From Hermodice carunculata (taxonomy: Eukaryota; Annelida; Polychaeta; Eunicida; Amphinomidae): a stretch of 64,000 nucleotides of DNA. The position numbers were made by a program, and so were the translations under genes. The notes beneath the pieces were generated by a model. The model searched no databases. It saw only the letters and a list, made by a program, of their open reading frames with translations, and was not told the origin of the DNA. The stretch covers positions 80,300,403-80,364,402 of the forward strand of contig OZ026615.1 of the NCBI GenBank assembly GCA_964020975.1, written 5' to 3'. The stretch's first letter is position 1; every line of letters starts with the position of its first letter. Below are positions 22,776 through 33,290 of the stretch, one piece after another.

Positions 22776-25503
22776 TAATTTTTGATTTAGGAGGGAGCTT
22801 AGGTAATTATCTATTTCTGCTTTGTGTTGTTCAGAGGGGTCTGTATCTATTTCCTGATAGTACACTGGGTCGTGCAGCTGCCTGTGTGCTTCTGTGATGT
22901 AGTCTTCCTTGTTTTGAATGACTATGCCTGAGCCTTTGTCTGCTGGTTTAATAACTATGTTGGGGTTGTTTTGGAGTGTCTTGATAGCTTGAAACTGGTT
23001 TTTGGGCAGGTTTGGATGTGAGCTATTTTGTAGGCGGTTATGAAGGATCTTGGTGAAGTCTGTTTGGAAGTGCTGTATTTCTTTACAGGAGAAGGGAGGG
23101 AGCCAGTTGGATTTGTGTTTGAACCATGGGGGAGGTCTCTGATTGTGGGACTCTTTATGAAAGTAGTATTGTAAATCTAGGAGTCTGATGAAAACGGAGA
23201 CTGCTTCATCAATCATAGCTGGACTGGGAATTTTGGGGGTGGGTGCGAAAGAGAGGCCCTTGTTGAGAAGATCATGTTCAGATTTGGTAGGCTTGTATTG
23301 GGAAAGGTTGATAACTAAGTCTTTGAAATTAAACTTGCCTGTGTGTTTTTGTGAGGCTGTGTAACGTCTCTTCTTTGGCTTGGAACCAGGGATCAAACGC
23401 CTTGTTTTAGTATTTCTATGGCCTGCGTCAGGGAGTGGAGGAGTGCTGTCCTCAAATTGTGTTGTATGGGGGGATACATTGGGTTCTGTTGGGGGGTTGT
23501 ATAGGGGGGGCTGTGCATGTTTATGGGTTGTGTTGCTTGGCGGGGTGGAATCTGCCCTTGTTTTGGCCCAGGGGGGCATGGTTGGCCGTTTTTTGGACCA
23601 GGCTGTGGTGGTGGGTTCTGTTGTATATGAAAGTTGTGCCTAGAGTGGGGTGCACCTTGTTCATGTGCAGGTGTCAGTGGTGGAGGGGGCCTACGAAAGT
23701 GGGGTGTAGCTGCTGATTGTGTTGTGTTGGGGGCGGATGGGTTAGGTTTTATATTTCCATGTGAGGTATAGCTCTGTGGATTGGTGGTACAGGGGTATGG
23801 TGTTGTAACAAGGGTGGGGGTGGGGTTTCTGTTGTGGAAAGGAGTAGCTGACTGGGGATGTTGTGCCAGAGTAGAGGTGTTTGGTGTGGGGCTCAAACGA
23901 TGGGTAGGGTTTGAGATCCTGTGTGGCAAGGGGTTAGAGGCAGGGTGGTTTTGTATGTGGGTAACAGGTGGTGATCTGTCTGGCTTGTTGATATGGGTGG
24001 GGTGGAGGGGTGGGGTGTGGGGGTGTGGGGGTGTGGGAGTTGGTATGGAATAGGGAGTAGGGGTGGCCTGGCTTGCGATCCATGAGCCTCTTGTGGGCCC
24101 TGTGTGGCTGGTTGGGTTTGCCTGAGTTTGTGGCTTGCTGTGGTTTTGTGGGGGTTTAGCCTGCTTTTATTTTTGTGTGCAGGCTGACTTGGACATTGTG
24201 GTGGAGTATGTCTAGTGTGGCTTGGTTTGTGTGTTAAGGGTGTGTTGTCTGCTTGTGTGTGTGTGTAGTTGGATGTAGGACCGTGAGAGGCCTGTCTGTG
24301 TGTGTGGTTGGCTGGTTTGGTTGACTGGGAGTTCAGCATTGAGCGAAGCTCCCTTGTTGGTCTGACATGTAGGTCTAGTAGGGAGGGGATGTTTTGTGTT
24401 GTAGTATGTGTGCTTGTGGTAGTTTTTGTGGTGGTTCTAACTGGAAGGTCCAGTAAGGGGGGTATATGTTTTGGTGTTGTGTGTGGGTGTGTAGCTGACT
24501 GTGCTGATGGTCTCCTGTTGTGGGATGGGGGTGGGGCTGTAGTCGATAGATCAAGTGTGTGGGGTTGGGCTGCCTGGGTATGTTGTGCATTCTCAGGTGA
24601 TGGATTGGGTGGTTGTTTGGATGGGGAGTGTAGTGTCTGTGTGGCCTTGTTAAGGTGGTTGGGGGTGGAAGGGTCCTGTGTGTCTGGCTGTGTTTTTTGT
24701 GTTAGCCTGCTGGCATAACGGTTAGCCACTTTTTGGGCTTTGTCAATGGTCCTCCATGCTTCTAGGCTGTTGTCTGTTTCCAGCTGCTCTAGAAGGTGGG
24801 ATCTGACATGCATGTGTCTATCTAGCCTCTCGCTGTAGTGTGAACTAAGGAGGGCAGCTATTTGGTGGCCAGCAGATTCTAGGATCTGGCTAACCTGGTC
24901 ATTGAGGTCCTCTGTGGGCTCAATTGCCCCTAATTTGAAATGGGGTTTCAGTGGGGAGGATTGGGATGTGTCATTTCCCTTTAAGTTGGCAAGGTGGTGG
25001 TTAAGTTGTTTGATTTTAAAGCTAGATTGGAGGAGAGCCCTGTATTTTTTCTCATAAGTTGTGAGAATGGGTCTGTCTAAGTCCTGGGGGGTGAAGTGGG
25101 GCTTGTGTGTTGTGCCTGTATCCCTATGTTCTGGCTCTGGGGTGTGCTTTTCACTGTGTGGTGGGGGGAGAGAGTGTGTGTCAGGGGAGTCTGTTTGGCT
25201 GGTGCTAGTTTGTTTATTCTGGCCCACATTCTTTGTTCTCTGTGTTGAATGGGGCACAGGGTGGGCAGTATCTGTGTGCAGGGGGTCTACTGCTGTGGAT
25301 TCTGCATTTGTGGCAGCCCGTTCTGATTTCTCAGGTGCTTCCTGATTAAAGAGGACTGAGATGTTGAAAACCTCAGTATCTTGAGAAGTATCTGGGCTGG
25401 TTGGGGGGTTACCCATAGAGAATATGGGAAAGTCTCCTGTGTCCCCTGGGAAAAGGGAGAGACGGCCCAGGGTTGAGTTCCTGGTCTGGCGTGGTTTAAG
25501 CAT
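22776..25503 (-). pseudogene. PLE coding region: N-terminal domain and RT beginning
   Basis: The frame opening at 25503 encodes a long, Pro/Thr/His-rich, low-complexity N-terminal region of 536 codons (to about 23893); overlapping frames continue to the RT start. The segment to 22776 contains the PLE N-terminal RT signature: NNPNIVIKPADKGSGIVIQN (about 22935-22995). The low-complexity region has no recognised domain. Such N-terminal extensions vary between PLE clades. The region is interrupted in a few places. Confidence 0.8.
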
Positions 25504-25952
25504 GTTGGATTGCTGGACTATTTGTATATATCAAAGTTGTAAAAGAGCCTTAACTAAAGTAACTATGTATCTAAATATTATATAGGTGCTCCATAGGTAA
25601 ACCTTAACTAGCAAGCAAAAATGACTGAATAAATGCAATGAAGAACGAGTTTGAATCAAAATTACTGAATAAATGCAATGAAGACCAAGTATGGATCAGA
25701 AGTACTATGTGTTTTATTATATATGTATATAAAGTAAGACTATAAGTTGATCTTAAAATGCTTCTGAGCAATTTTAAAGTGCACGTCAAAGCAGGTCTGA
25801 AGCTGGGTGAAAAACCTTTTAAAAAGGGGGGGGGGGTGAATAGCTTAATGGGAAGGTAAAATACAATTACAAGACAAAGTGGTGAACTTGAGGTGGTACA
25901 AATGTGGGAATATAAACAATAAAACAATTTGAAGTGACTTACATAGGGTGGA
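25504..25952 (-). promoter_or_regulatory. PLE 5' leader between hammerhead-like motif and start codon
   Basis: About 450 AT-rich bases (minus strand) separate the predicted cleavage point from the ATG at 25503. If the ribozyme cleaves, this would be the 5' UTR of the processed RNA. It contains an imperfect direct repeat of about 50 bp (ctgaataaatgcaatgaaga.. at 25624-25645 and 25664-25685). Confidence 0.5.
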
Positions 25953-26028
25953 ACTCCATCCTTAGCTGGCTCTACCCGGGTTTCGACTTCGTAGTCTTCC
26001 TCAGGAGCTGAGTGAGCTAGAATGGAGT
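25953..26028 (-). ncRNA. Hammerhead-like ribozyme motif (type I layout) in PLE
   Basis: On the minus strand: stem I 5' strand ACTCCAT-tc-TAGCT-cactca-GCTC, core CTGAGGA, an extra A, stem II GACT-acga-AGTC, core GAAA, very short stem III CCC/GGG, GTA with predicted cleavage after the A (between plus positions 25973 and 25972), and stem I 3' strand GAGC-c-AGCTA-agg-ATGGAGT. Stem I gives 4+5+7 paired bases. The core fits CUGANGA...GAAA and NUH. Hammerheads in PLEs with minimal stem III are known. The extra A before stem II departs from the strict consensus, so activity is uncertain. Confidence 0.55.
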
Positions 26029-26219
26029 CTGGGAATATATACCGGTATGTTAATTAGGGGAGGGGCCTTCTGGGTGAGACATGTGGTGGTGGTAGTAAGG
26101 GTGGGGTGAACTGATTGTAATGAGGGGGTGAGCTAGGAAGGGGGAATATGTGGAGGGGGGGGGGGAGAAAAAGGTTGGGCTTTGGTGTCCAGTGTCACAT
26201 GGCACTGGAGAACCTGTCG

Positions 26220-26234
26220 GGATGGAGTTCCACC
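26220..26234 (-). repeat. Inverted match to the hammerhead region
   Basis: GGATGGAGTTCCACC is the exact complement of 25947-25961, the stem I 3' side of the hammerhead-like motif. It lies beside an A(20)/G(10) tract (26246-26278). It may pair with, and so mask or regulate, the ribozyme strand, or mark an old element end. Confidence 0.5.
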
Positions 26235-26245
26235 TGGTGAGCCAC

Positions 26246-26278
26246 AAAAAAAAAAAAAAAAAAAAGGGGGGGGGGGGC
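26246..26278. repeat. Poly-A/poly-G tract in PLE leader
   Basis: A run of A then G. Similar A or A+G tracts occur at 26766-26795, 27115-27136, 28389-28414 and 29221-29248, always A-rich on the plus strand. They look like simple-sequence tracts spread through the PLE leader rather than true poly(A) tails. Confidence 0.8.
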
Positions 26279-26765
26279 CATGACTTACATTACTGTCACC
26301 TTACTTTAGCTACTGTGAATAGCTGCTTGTTATGTCTTGTGTAGTTATGCAGGTAATGGGCTGTGAAAAAGGTGGGGGGGTAAGGGCAATTTTTCGAGTA
26401 CCTGCTTTGCACGTGTGAGGCATCGGACTCACTTGGGGAAAAAGCATGAGCGTTAGAGCTCTGCATTAAAACCCAGTGTGTCCGGTGCCTCATATTTTTG
26501 TGGAGAACAGACTGTATTCCCCTGTTGGCTTATATAAATACACTTTTGGAAATCTGTATATGTAAGAGACTATGTACATAATTACCATGTAGGACTGATT
26601 GTAAATTTTAAATTTGTAACTATTGGAAAGTCTTACTAGGGATGTGTGCTGTATATATACATATGTACACATTGAGAGTTCCTTGTGTTGTTGCACAAAT
26701 TAACAGGTCCTTGTTGTGTTGTTGCACAAATTAACAGTTCCTTGTTGTTGTGTTGTTGCACACAC

Positions 26766-26797
<32 letters not shown>

Positions 26798-27147
26798 TAT
26801 TTAGTCCAGGATGTGGTAATTGAACACTGTAGCAAATATTAAGTCCGTGAATGTGGTCAACTTGGCTGGTACTGGTATGGTTGAGGATGTTGCTACTATT
26901 GGGAGCCGTACTATTGTCCTGGCAACCAGGTTGCTGCGATGATTGGGGTGCTGTGGGGGTCTTGGTGATGGTAGTTGTCTTGTGGGTCATCCTCAGTTTT
27001 GGTTGTCCCTGGACCTGCAACTAACAAAAGGAACCAGCGAGAGAGGGCAGAGACAAATTTTATAAAGCAAGTCGTGTACCCGTGGTTGTCATTGGCTGAT
27101 GCTGGAAGAGTGTAAAAAAAAAAAAGGGGGGGGGGGAAGAAGTGTAT

Positions 27148-28315
27148 GGGCCACCTGTCGCTGACTTCGGCCGCTGCTTGCTACCTGTATGACCTCAAGG
27201 GTTTCCCTACCAGTGACAGTCGGCTTGGAAGGGCCATGCCTGTTCGAGTTTTTTGGGTTATGTATGGGGGGGGGGGGGGAGTTTGGGGGTGAGGTTTAGG
27301 GGAGTGTAGTGTGCAAGTGTTTAAAATTGGGGTGGTACATGGGTTACTTGCCACTGTCGTAGGCCGCTTCTTGCTACCTGTATGCCTCCAAAGGTTTTCC
27401 TGACAGTGACAGTTGGCTGCGAAGAACCATGTCTTGGAGCGAATGATTATAGGTGGGGAGGTTTGTGTGGCAGTGTAGTGTAGGAATGTTGTTATGTTAT
27501 TGATCGGAAGGTTTGAGAGTGGGGGTGTTTTAATGTGTCTGGGGATGTGTATAGAGGGAAGTGGGTGGGGAAGGGAAAGGAGCAGGGAGATGTATGATTA
27601 TCGGAGACTTGGGAGCTGGTTGGTGTTAAAGCTTGAGAACTGGGTTGGGCTGTTAACATGTTATTGGGGATGGTTATAGCCTAGGGTGTTACTTGGGTAA
27701 CTTGCCACTGTTATCGGCTGCTGCTTGCTACCTGTATGACCTCTGAGGTTTTCCTAACAGTGACAGTTAGTTTCAAAGGGACATATCTGTTTAAGTGTGG
27801 GGCTATATGTAAGTACGGTTGAAAATTAAGGAAAGGAGACTTGTATAGGAGCATAGGAATGATTTTGGTTGTCTGAGATTGTTTTGGTGCGGTGATGTCA
27901 AAGGGTGGTGGAGTTGGGATAGTGTATAGATCACCTGTCACTGACGTCGGCCGCTGCTTGCTACCTGTATAACCTCAAAGGTTTACCTACCAGTGACAGG
28001 TGGATTCTAAGTGCTGTGTCTGTTAGAGTGTGTGAGGTTTTGGATGGGAACGGTTGTGGGCTAGGGTTTGGGGAGTGTAGTGTGCAAGTATTTAAATCTT
28101 TAATGACTTTTTTGAGAGATCTGTAAGGTGGGGGACTAGGAGAGATTGAAGTTCACCTTTGTTTCTTTTTGTTGGGGAGGGGGAAATGTTGGCGTGTTTG
28201 GGGATTTGGGTGGTATATGGGTTACTTGTCACTGTCGTCGGCCGCTACTTGCTACCTGTATGTCCTCTGAGGTTTTCCTAACAGTGACAGTTGGCTGCGA
28301 AGAGCCTTGTCTGAT
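27148..28315 (-). repeat. Five copies of an 87-nt stem-loop motif in the PLE leader
   Basis: Copies begin near 27152, 27352, 27703, 27932 and 28227, spaced 200-350 bases. Each reads (plus strand) CTGTCACTG-n-GGCCGCT-CTTGCTACCTGTATG-CCTC-n-GGTTTTCCTA-CAGTGACAG, so the ends pair in 9-12 bp. The copy near 27932 has a perfect 12-bp stem (CACCTGTCACTG/CAGTGACAGGTG). The central CTTGCTACCTGTAT is nearly invariant and the linkers diverge. The pattern suggests a structured RNA or protein-binding element repeated in the leader. No known ribozyme class was recognised. Confidence 0.7.
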
Positions 28316-28329
28316 GAAGTAATAGATTT

Positions 28330-30097
28330 TAGGTGTAGGCCATGGTTTCGAGATTTGTGTTATTGGTTGTCAGATATGGTAGGGGGGAACAAAAAAAAAA
28401 AAAAAAAAAAAAAATGATGGTCTGATAAAAAAGGTCTGAAGTGGGGTTGAGTAGTCCTGGATTGGTAGGGTTCATGTGGGCCTAGATTTGATCTTTTTAT
28501 CCTAGTGGCCTTCCTGGTGGTTTTGCTGGGCATCTTAGGGATAAGGGCTGAAAGATGAGAGTTGGTGGGAAGTGGGAGTGAAAACTGGGTTGGTAAGGGG
28601 AAATTGAAGATATCTGAGGGCACTGTTAGTAAGTGAGAAATGTAAACAAGGTGAAGGAGTTGTGGGTCACAGACTGGTTGTTACAGCTGGACTCGAAATT
28701 AAATTGTCAAATCGGAAATGAACAATGAAAAAAACAGAAAGACTAACTTGTTGATTGGGTCTGCTCAGTCTGCCAGGGGCAAGTGGAGAACTATGACTGT
28801 AGGAGTGGAGGCAGGGAGTAGTTGGGAATGACCCAGAAATGAGTGGTCAGGGTGTGAACACTGCGGTTCTCACCTATAGGTTTATTGTCTGGAGAGGGCT
28901 GTGGATAGAAGTGTGAGGAAGGTGAGAAGTTTGCTTAGGGTGGGAGATAAAGATGGCTGTGGTTTTAAGGGATTAGGGCTGTTAAAAGAATGTGCAAAGT
29001 TTGCACAGATGTGGGGATTGGAAAAGATTGCTAAGTTTGTACAGAAGTGAAGGATGAAAAAACTGTGTGTTGTGGGGAAAGGGCTAGTGACAGGAACCTT
29101 TAATCCTCTTGTTTATTAATTGAATAGTATAGGCTGGGAATAGAAAGGAAGAGTGTGAGAAGTGTGTATAGGGGTGGGGGTGGGAGATAGCTGTGATGGA
29201 TGGTGCCTTGAGGCAGGGAGAAAAAAAAAAAAAGGAGGGGGGGGGGGTAGAGGGGCCATGATCAGGAGAGGGTTCCTTCTAGCTTTTTAGATATAGGTCT
29301 GAGAAGGTGTAGAATTCATATGTTTTATGCAAGAGAAAGGATAGAAAGGAGGAGTTAATATATGTGGCCCATTTGAGGAGTTTGTGGGAAACTGGAGAGG
29401 CCCAGAGAATTTTAGTGTTAGGTTGCCAAATAGCGGCAAATAGTTACTACATTAAAGAGGGGTGTGCTATAGAAATATCGGTATGTAGTAAACCAAATTT
29501 GGATCTTATGTGTGGACTGTTGTTTCCCAAAATACCTAGTGGTAAGGTCCTGATCATAATTCCATGCTTCTGGGGGTGGTATTTGGTTCTCCTTGTGTGA
29601 GTATCGTGTGGATAGGTGGGGACTGTTGGTTGATAGGATTATACTGACCTGTTGGTTGGTAAGTGAGTCCAGGGGGTAAATGAAATTTCTCCTTTGGGCT
29701 TGAATGATCTCATCCAGTTTTTTTTTGCTTGGTGGGTGGGTAAAGGGGTCTGTTGGATAAAAGATAGAAAAATGCATGAGAGAATGTGGAAAAAATCATG
29801 GGGGATATTGTGAGCAGTAAAATGTATGAGAGAATGTGGACTAAATGTGGGGGTAAAGTCATGGGGAAAAAAAAAAACAAAAAAAAACCTGTGAAAAGTA
29901 TGAAACAGAATGTAGAATAAATCAGAGGGAGTATTGTGAGTATCAAGAAGTATAAAAATGTGTGGAGTGGAGAAAAATTATGCATGAATGTGTGTGTGTG
30001 GGGGGGGGGGGTTAGCAGAAGGGGAGGGGTTGGGGAAGGGGGTATCAGGGGATCTGAAGTAAGATACAAAATGACGTGCTCAGAAAATTAACAAGCA
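28330..30097 (-). other. PLE leader, remaining part
   Basis: G/A-rich on the plus strand with G(10) and A-rich runs (29221-29248, 29867-29887, 30001-30010). Short open frames here have no recognisable domains. It belongs to the PLE because the flanking duplication encloses it. Confidence 0.5.
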
Positions 30098-30865
30098 TAG
30101 TACGTTGTTCTACATGTATATGTACAGGTGTCCCCAAGTGGGGGAAACTGAGTATCCATGTATCACTAGAGCCGTCAAACCCTGAGAATGGGGGATGGGG
30201 GTCTGTGCATAGGGTGCTACTTTAGGCTATCTGGTTCAGGCCTTTAGGGGTAAGGGTGCCTAGAGTTTTGATCCAGGAGCTTTCTCTAATTTTAAGAATG
30301 TTGTTGTCTATTGACTTGATGTGTGGTGTTGTAATGACCTGTTCTATTGGGAGAATTCTAAGGTCCTCTATGATGTTGTGTCCAGGTAGGTTGAAGTGTT
30401 GCCCAATTGATGTATGGTGCTTATTACGGATGGTGGAAAGGTGTTGGGACAGTCTGTTGGCTAGGGGTTGTGCTGTTTGGCCTACATATTGGATTTGGCA
30501 TTTGACACAATTGATGAGGTAGATGACATGTGAGGACCTACAGGACAAGTGTTTTTGGATACGAAAGGTCCTTGGGGAATGGTAGCCCTGGAATGTGTCG
30601 CCTCTCTGCAAATATTTGCAGGTATGGCAAAGGGGGTATCTCTCACAGGGGTGAACTCCTGGGGGTGGATTAAGTGTTTCTGGAGCACCATTGGGGGTGG
30701 TTTGGGATTTTGTGGGGGTGAGTGCTGCTTTGACCAAAAATTCTTTAAGGTTTTTTGGTCTTCTATAAGCTATCATGGGGTAATCTCTATAGAGGGGGGA
30801 CAAGAGTGGATTAGAGAGGAAGTGCTTTTCCCATAGATCCTTGAGATTTTTATGGAGATGCTGGA
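30098..30865 (-). repeat. PLE pseudo-LTR, upstream copy
   Basis: Direct repeat of 19191-19944. It carries a 216-codon open frame (30222-30872) with the linker CERYPLCHTCKYL and a full GIY-YIG domain (VIYLINCVKCQIQYVGQT... LPGH... PIEQV... TLTPKGLNQIA). As it lacks RT it is an end-repeat, not an independent gene. Confidence 0.9.
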
Positions 30866-30969
30866 CCCCCATCCCCCATTCTCAGGGTTTGACGGCTCTA
30901 GTGATACATGGATATTCAGTTTCCCCCACTTGGGGACACCTGTACATATACATGTAGAACAACGTACTA
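30866..30969 (+). repeat. PLE inverted end segment
   Basis: About 104 bases that are the reverse complement of the element's 3' end (19191-19293, also 30098-30201), beginning ccccatcccccattctcagg and ending gttctacatg..cgtacta. Inverted copies of the end next to the 5' pseudo-LTR are characteristic of PLE insertions and reflect their priming mode. Confidence 0.85.
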
Positions 30970-31015
30970 TGCACAATTCACGGTTTCCAAAATCTTTTTA
31001 AACTCATAACAGGAA
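30970..31015. repeat. Right 46-bp target-site duplication of the PLE
   Basis: Identical to 19145-19190; see that entry. It defines the right edge of the insertion and shows that pseudo-LTR, leader and coding region arrived as one unit. Confidence 0.9.
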
Positions 31016-31134
31016 CTGCACATTTTATATTAAAAAATTAACAGGTTGTAATGTAATATTTCATATTTTTACAGAACCCTAATATCAGAGATAAACAGTA
31101 GTCAAATGAGCCACTCAATGACCAGGATGTCATT

Positions 31135-31530
31135 ATGCATCCCTTGTAGGAGGGGATGCATATAGTGTTTAGTCCCCTGGTCTGCAGCAGCTGTGTATCT
31201 TATTTTCCTTATATTTGTGTCCTCTCTTAACCTAGTGCCTCCTAATTTGGTACAGTCTATGGGTCTGGGAAATTTCCCCATATGATAATATATAACTTTG
31301 AGGTGGTCAAATCATTGTTGTGCATTTTTCTTCTGACTCAATTTTCACATATTGGCCTCTTCCTTCTTAATGGTGCATCATAGGCCCAAGGTCACTATTA
31401 AACATTAATAGGAAAGTACCTACAGGCTTTCAGTTTGTATGGTTTATTTTAAACCTGAGTGTCCGTGAAAGGCCAAACCACATACATTCCTGTTGATTGC
31501 TATGTGAGTCCAAGAGGATTGCAATGCTTA
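31135..31530 (+). repeat. Repeat with ATGCATCCC hairpin start (Helentron-like 5' end?)
   Basis: ATGCATCCC-ttgtagga-GGGGATGCAT at 31135-31161 is a terminal-type hairpin with the same plan as the ATGTCTCCC...GGGGGACAT start of the elements at 532 and 21021, also preceded by T. Downstream sequence carries 'gtgcctcctaatttggtacagtctatggg', typical of a repeat monomer. No 3' end was found, so it is probably truncated. Confidence 0.4.
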
Positions 31531-31535
31531 TTCAC

Positions 31536-31685
31536 ATTTTCAAGTTCTTCTCCAAACCAATAGGCCAGATTCACTTCAAACTGGGTGGGGATGTATATCC
31601 GGGGTATCTACCAACTGCAGTCAAGTGGACATGCTCAATGATTTTTAGCTCAGCTGACTTGCTTCTCAGGCTGAGCTTTTAGGAA
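31536..31685 (-). repeat. Fragment of the CTCAGCTGAC repeat family
   Basis: Reverse-orientation match to the 42-46 kb unit: ttcaagttcttctccaa, gccagattcacttcaaactgg, then tagctcagctgacttgcttctcaggctgagc, which is the terminal hairpin. Confidence 0.65.
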
Positions 31686-31739
31686 GCCAAGTAGATAATA
31701 ACTGTGGCAAAGAATTATTTGATCTACATAACAAATTTT

Positions 31740-33290
31740 TCATAACACCTATTGACAAGCAAGTAATAACATTGCACTTACTTGCAAGACATACTATATC
31801 ATCAACATACTGCAAGAATTAAATTGTAAAACTTATCAGCAAGCAGAATCTGCTGAAGCAATTATTGACGAACAAGTAGACAAGAACTGAGTTTGGAATG
31901 TGTTATACCAAATGAACACAGGAAATTACCCATCATCTATGCAATTGTCAAAATGCACAGAAACACTGTCAAATTTAGGCATATTATCGCAGCAAAGAAG
32001 TGCGTTTAAAAACAAGTTGCTAAGATACTAACTAAAGTTCTGAAAGTTGTCCAAAAATCCCATACTAATTATTGTGAAAGAGTTCATTCATACACAAGAG
32101 TGAATAGGATGTGGATCACTGCAAGTACCAGGGATATCTTGCAGGACATGGATAAGATCAACAAGATGGAAGGTGCCAAATCTATCCAAAGCTTTGATAT
32201 TTCAACATTGTATACAAAGATGGGTTTGACAGACCTGAAAGAAGTGTTAATTTCAATGTTGGACAAGGCATTCAAGGGAGGAACATGTCAATACATTAAA
32301 GTTACCAACACTGATGCAAAATTTGACAAAGCAAAGGATAAAAGATAGTGTTGCACCAAAGAAGCATGTTCTGACTTGTGTATAGTGTATAATCAACAAT
32401 GCATACTTTAGCTTTGGTAATAAAGTATTTTGACAAATAGTAAAATCTCGTAATTACAAGATAAAAACTCGTAATTTTGAGATACATCTTGTAATTACGA
32501 GATTTTATCTGGTAATTAAGAGATAAAATGTCGTGATTATGAGATTAAAAAAAAATTTGGTTGGCACCATTGAGCTATGGTGGCTCAAAGGTGCCAACAA
32601 AGTTTTTATCTTGTATTTACAAGATTTAAAACTCGTAATTATGAGATAAAAAGAAAACTTTTGGTTGGCACCATTGAGCCACCATAGAATACCCATGGGA
32701 ACTGATCCAGCTCTTTATATTGCCAATTTATAGCTACATTATTATGCATCCAAATGGATTGAAGAATTGGAAAAACAAACTACACCGCTACAAGGAGATT
32801 CTATTCACATATTAGAAGATTCATTGATGGTCTATGTTCTCTTAACAACAAGGATGAGATCAAGAAACATTGGAAGGAAATTTACCCAAAAGAACTCATT
32901 TGGAATAAAGAAAATGCACGTCACAATCAGGCAACTTTTCTTGATCTTGAAATAGGGATTGACAACAAAAAGTATTTGGTAAAGATTTTTGACAAAGGAG
33001 AACAATTCAAATTTGACACAGTTTCATATCCTGATATCACCGGAAACATTCTAGAGAACCTAGCCGATGGCGTGGTCATTGGACAGATTTTATGCATTAG
33101 CAGAATCACATCACAAATAAATGAATTTGTAAAGAGAATAAGAATATTGATGGAAAAACCATGCCACAAAATCTATGACAACAAAAAGCTATATAAAACT
33201 CTGTTGAAGTGTTTCCATAGATATGGAACAATACTGACAAAATACAACACTCATTCCAAGACACTAATAGATTATATTAATGTATAGATG
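31740..33290 (+). mobile_element. Divergent PLE-related reverse-transcriptase remnant (fossil)
   Basis: Frames on the plus strand encode RT-like sequence: FDISTLYTKMGLTDLKEVL (about 32190-32250), then KEIYPKELIWNKENA, TFLDLEIGIDNKKY, IFDKGEQFKFDTVSYPDI and IGQILCISRITSQINEF (about 32870-33130). This resembles a family of RT proteins seen in cnidarian and other invertebrate retroelements, related to PLE RT but without a GIY-YIG domain here. An AT-rich fold-back sequence separates the two halves. It is old and broken. The clade is not certain. Confidence 0.55.
32440..32695. repeat. Fold-back repeat of ctcgtaattacgag units
   Basis: At least six variants of tctcgtaattacgagataaaa in alternating sense, plus a hairpin TTGGCACC-attgagctatggtggctcaaa-GGTGCCAA (32566-32602) whose left arm recurs at 32663-32690. 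It is inserted in the RT fossil. Each unit is itself palindromic, giving a strongly self-complementary block. It resembles a MITE-like or satellite-like insertion. Confidence 0.6.

Larger units (their letters stand above)
19191..30969 (-). mobile_element. Penelope-like element (PLE) with GIY-YIG endonuclease and pseudo-LTRs
   Basis: One insertion of about 11.8 kb, transcribed on the minus strand. Reading that strand: an inverted copy of the element's end (30969-30866), a pseudo-LTR carrying the 3' coding end (30865-30098), a long G/A-rich (plus strand) leader with a five-copy stem-loop array, a hammerhead-like motif (26028-25953), coding region 25503-19315, and a short 3' tail to 19191. Reverse transcriptase (RYIDDLFFIW) followed by GIY-YIG endonuclease defines PLEs. 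The two pseudo-LTRs differ at roughly 1-2 percent by eye, so it is young. It is broken: split by a Helentron-type insertion and interrupted in a few other places. Confidence 0.9.

Noticed and set aside
23380-24718. Plus-strand Trp/Val/Gly-rich open frames
   Set aside because: Antisense shadows of the Pro/Thr/His-rich PLE coding region on the minus strand.
27148-28315. tRNA-like or HDV/twister ribozyme identity for the five-copy motif
   Set aside because: No cloverleaf, A/B boxes or known ribozyme core could be matched by eye; left as an unclassified stem-loop.
30222-30872. Independent GIY-YIG nuclease gene
   Set aside because: It lies in a pseudo-LTR that duplicates the PLE 3' end and is enclosed by the same target duplication.
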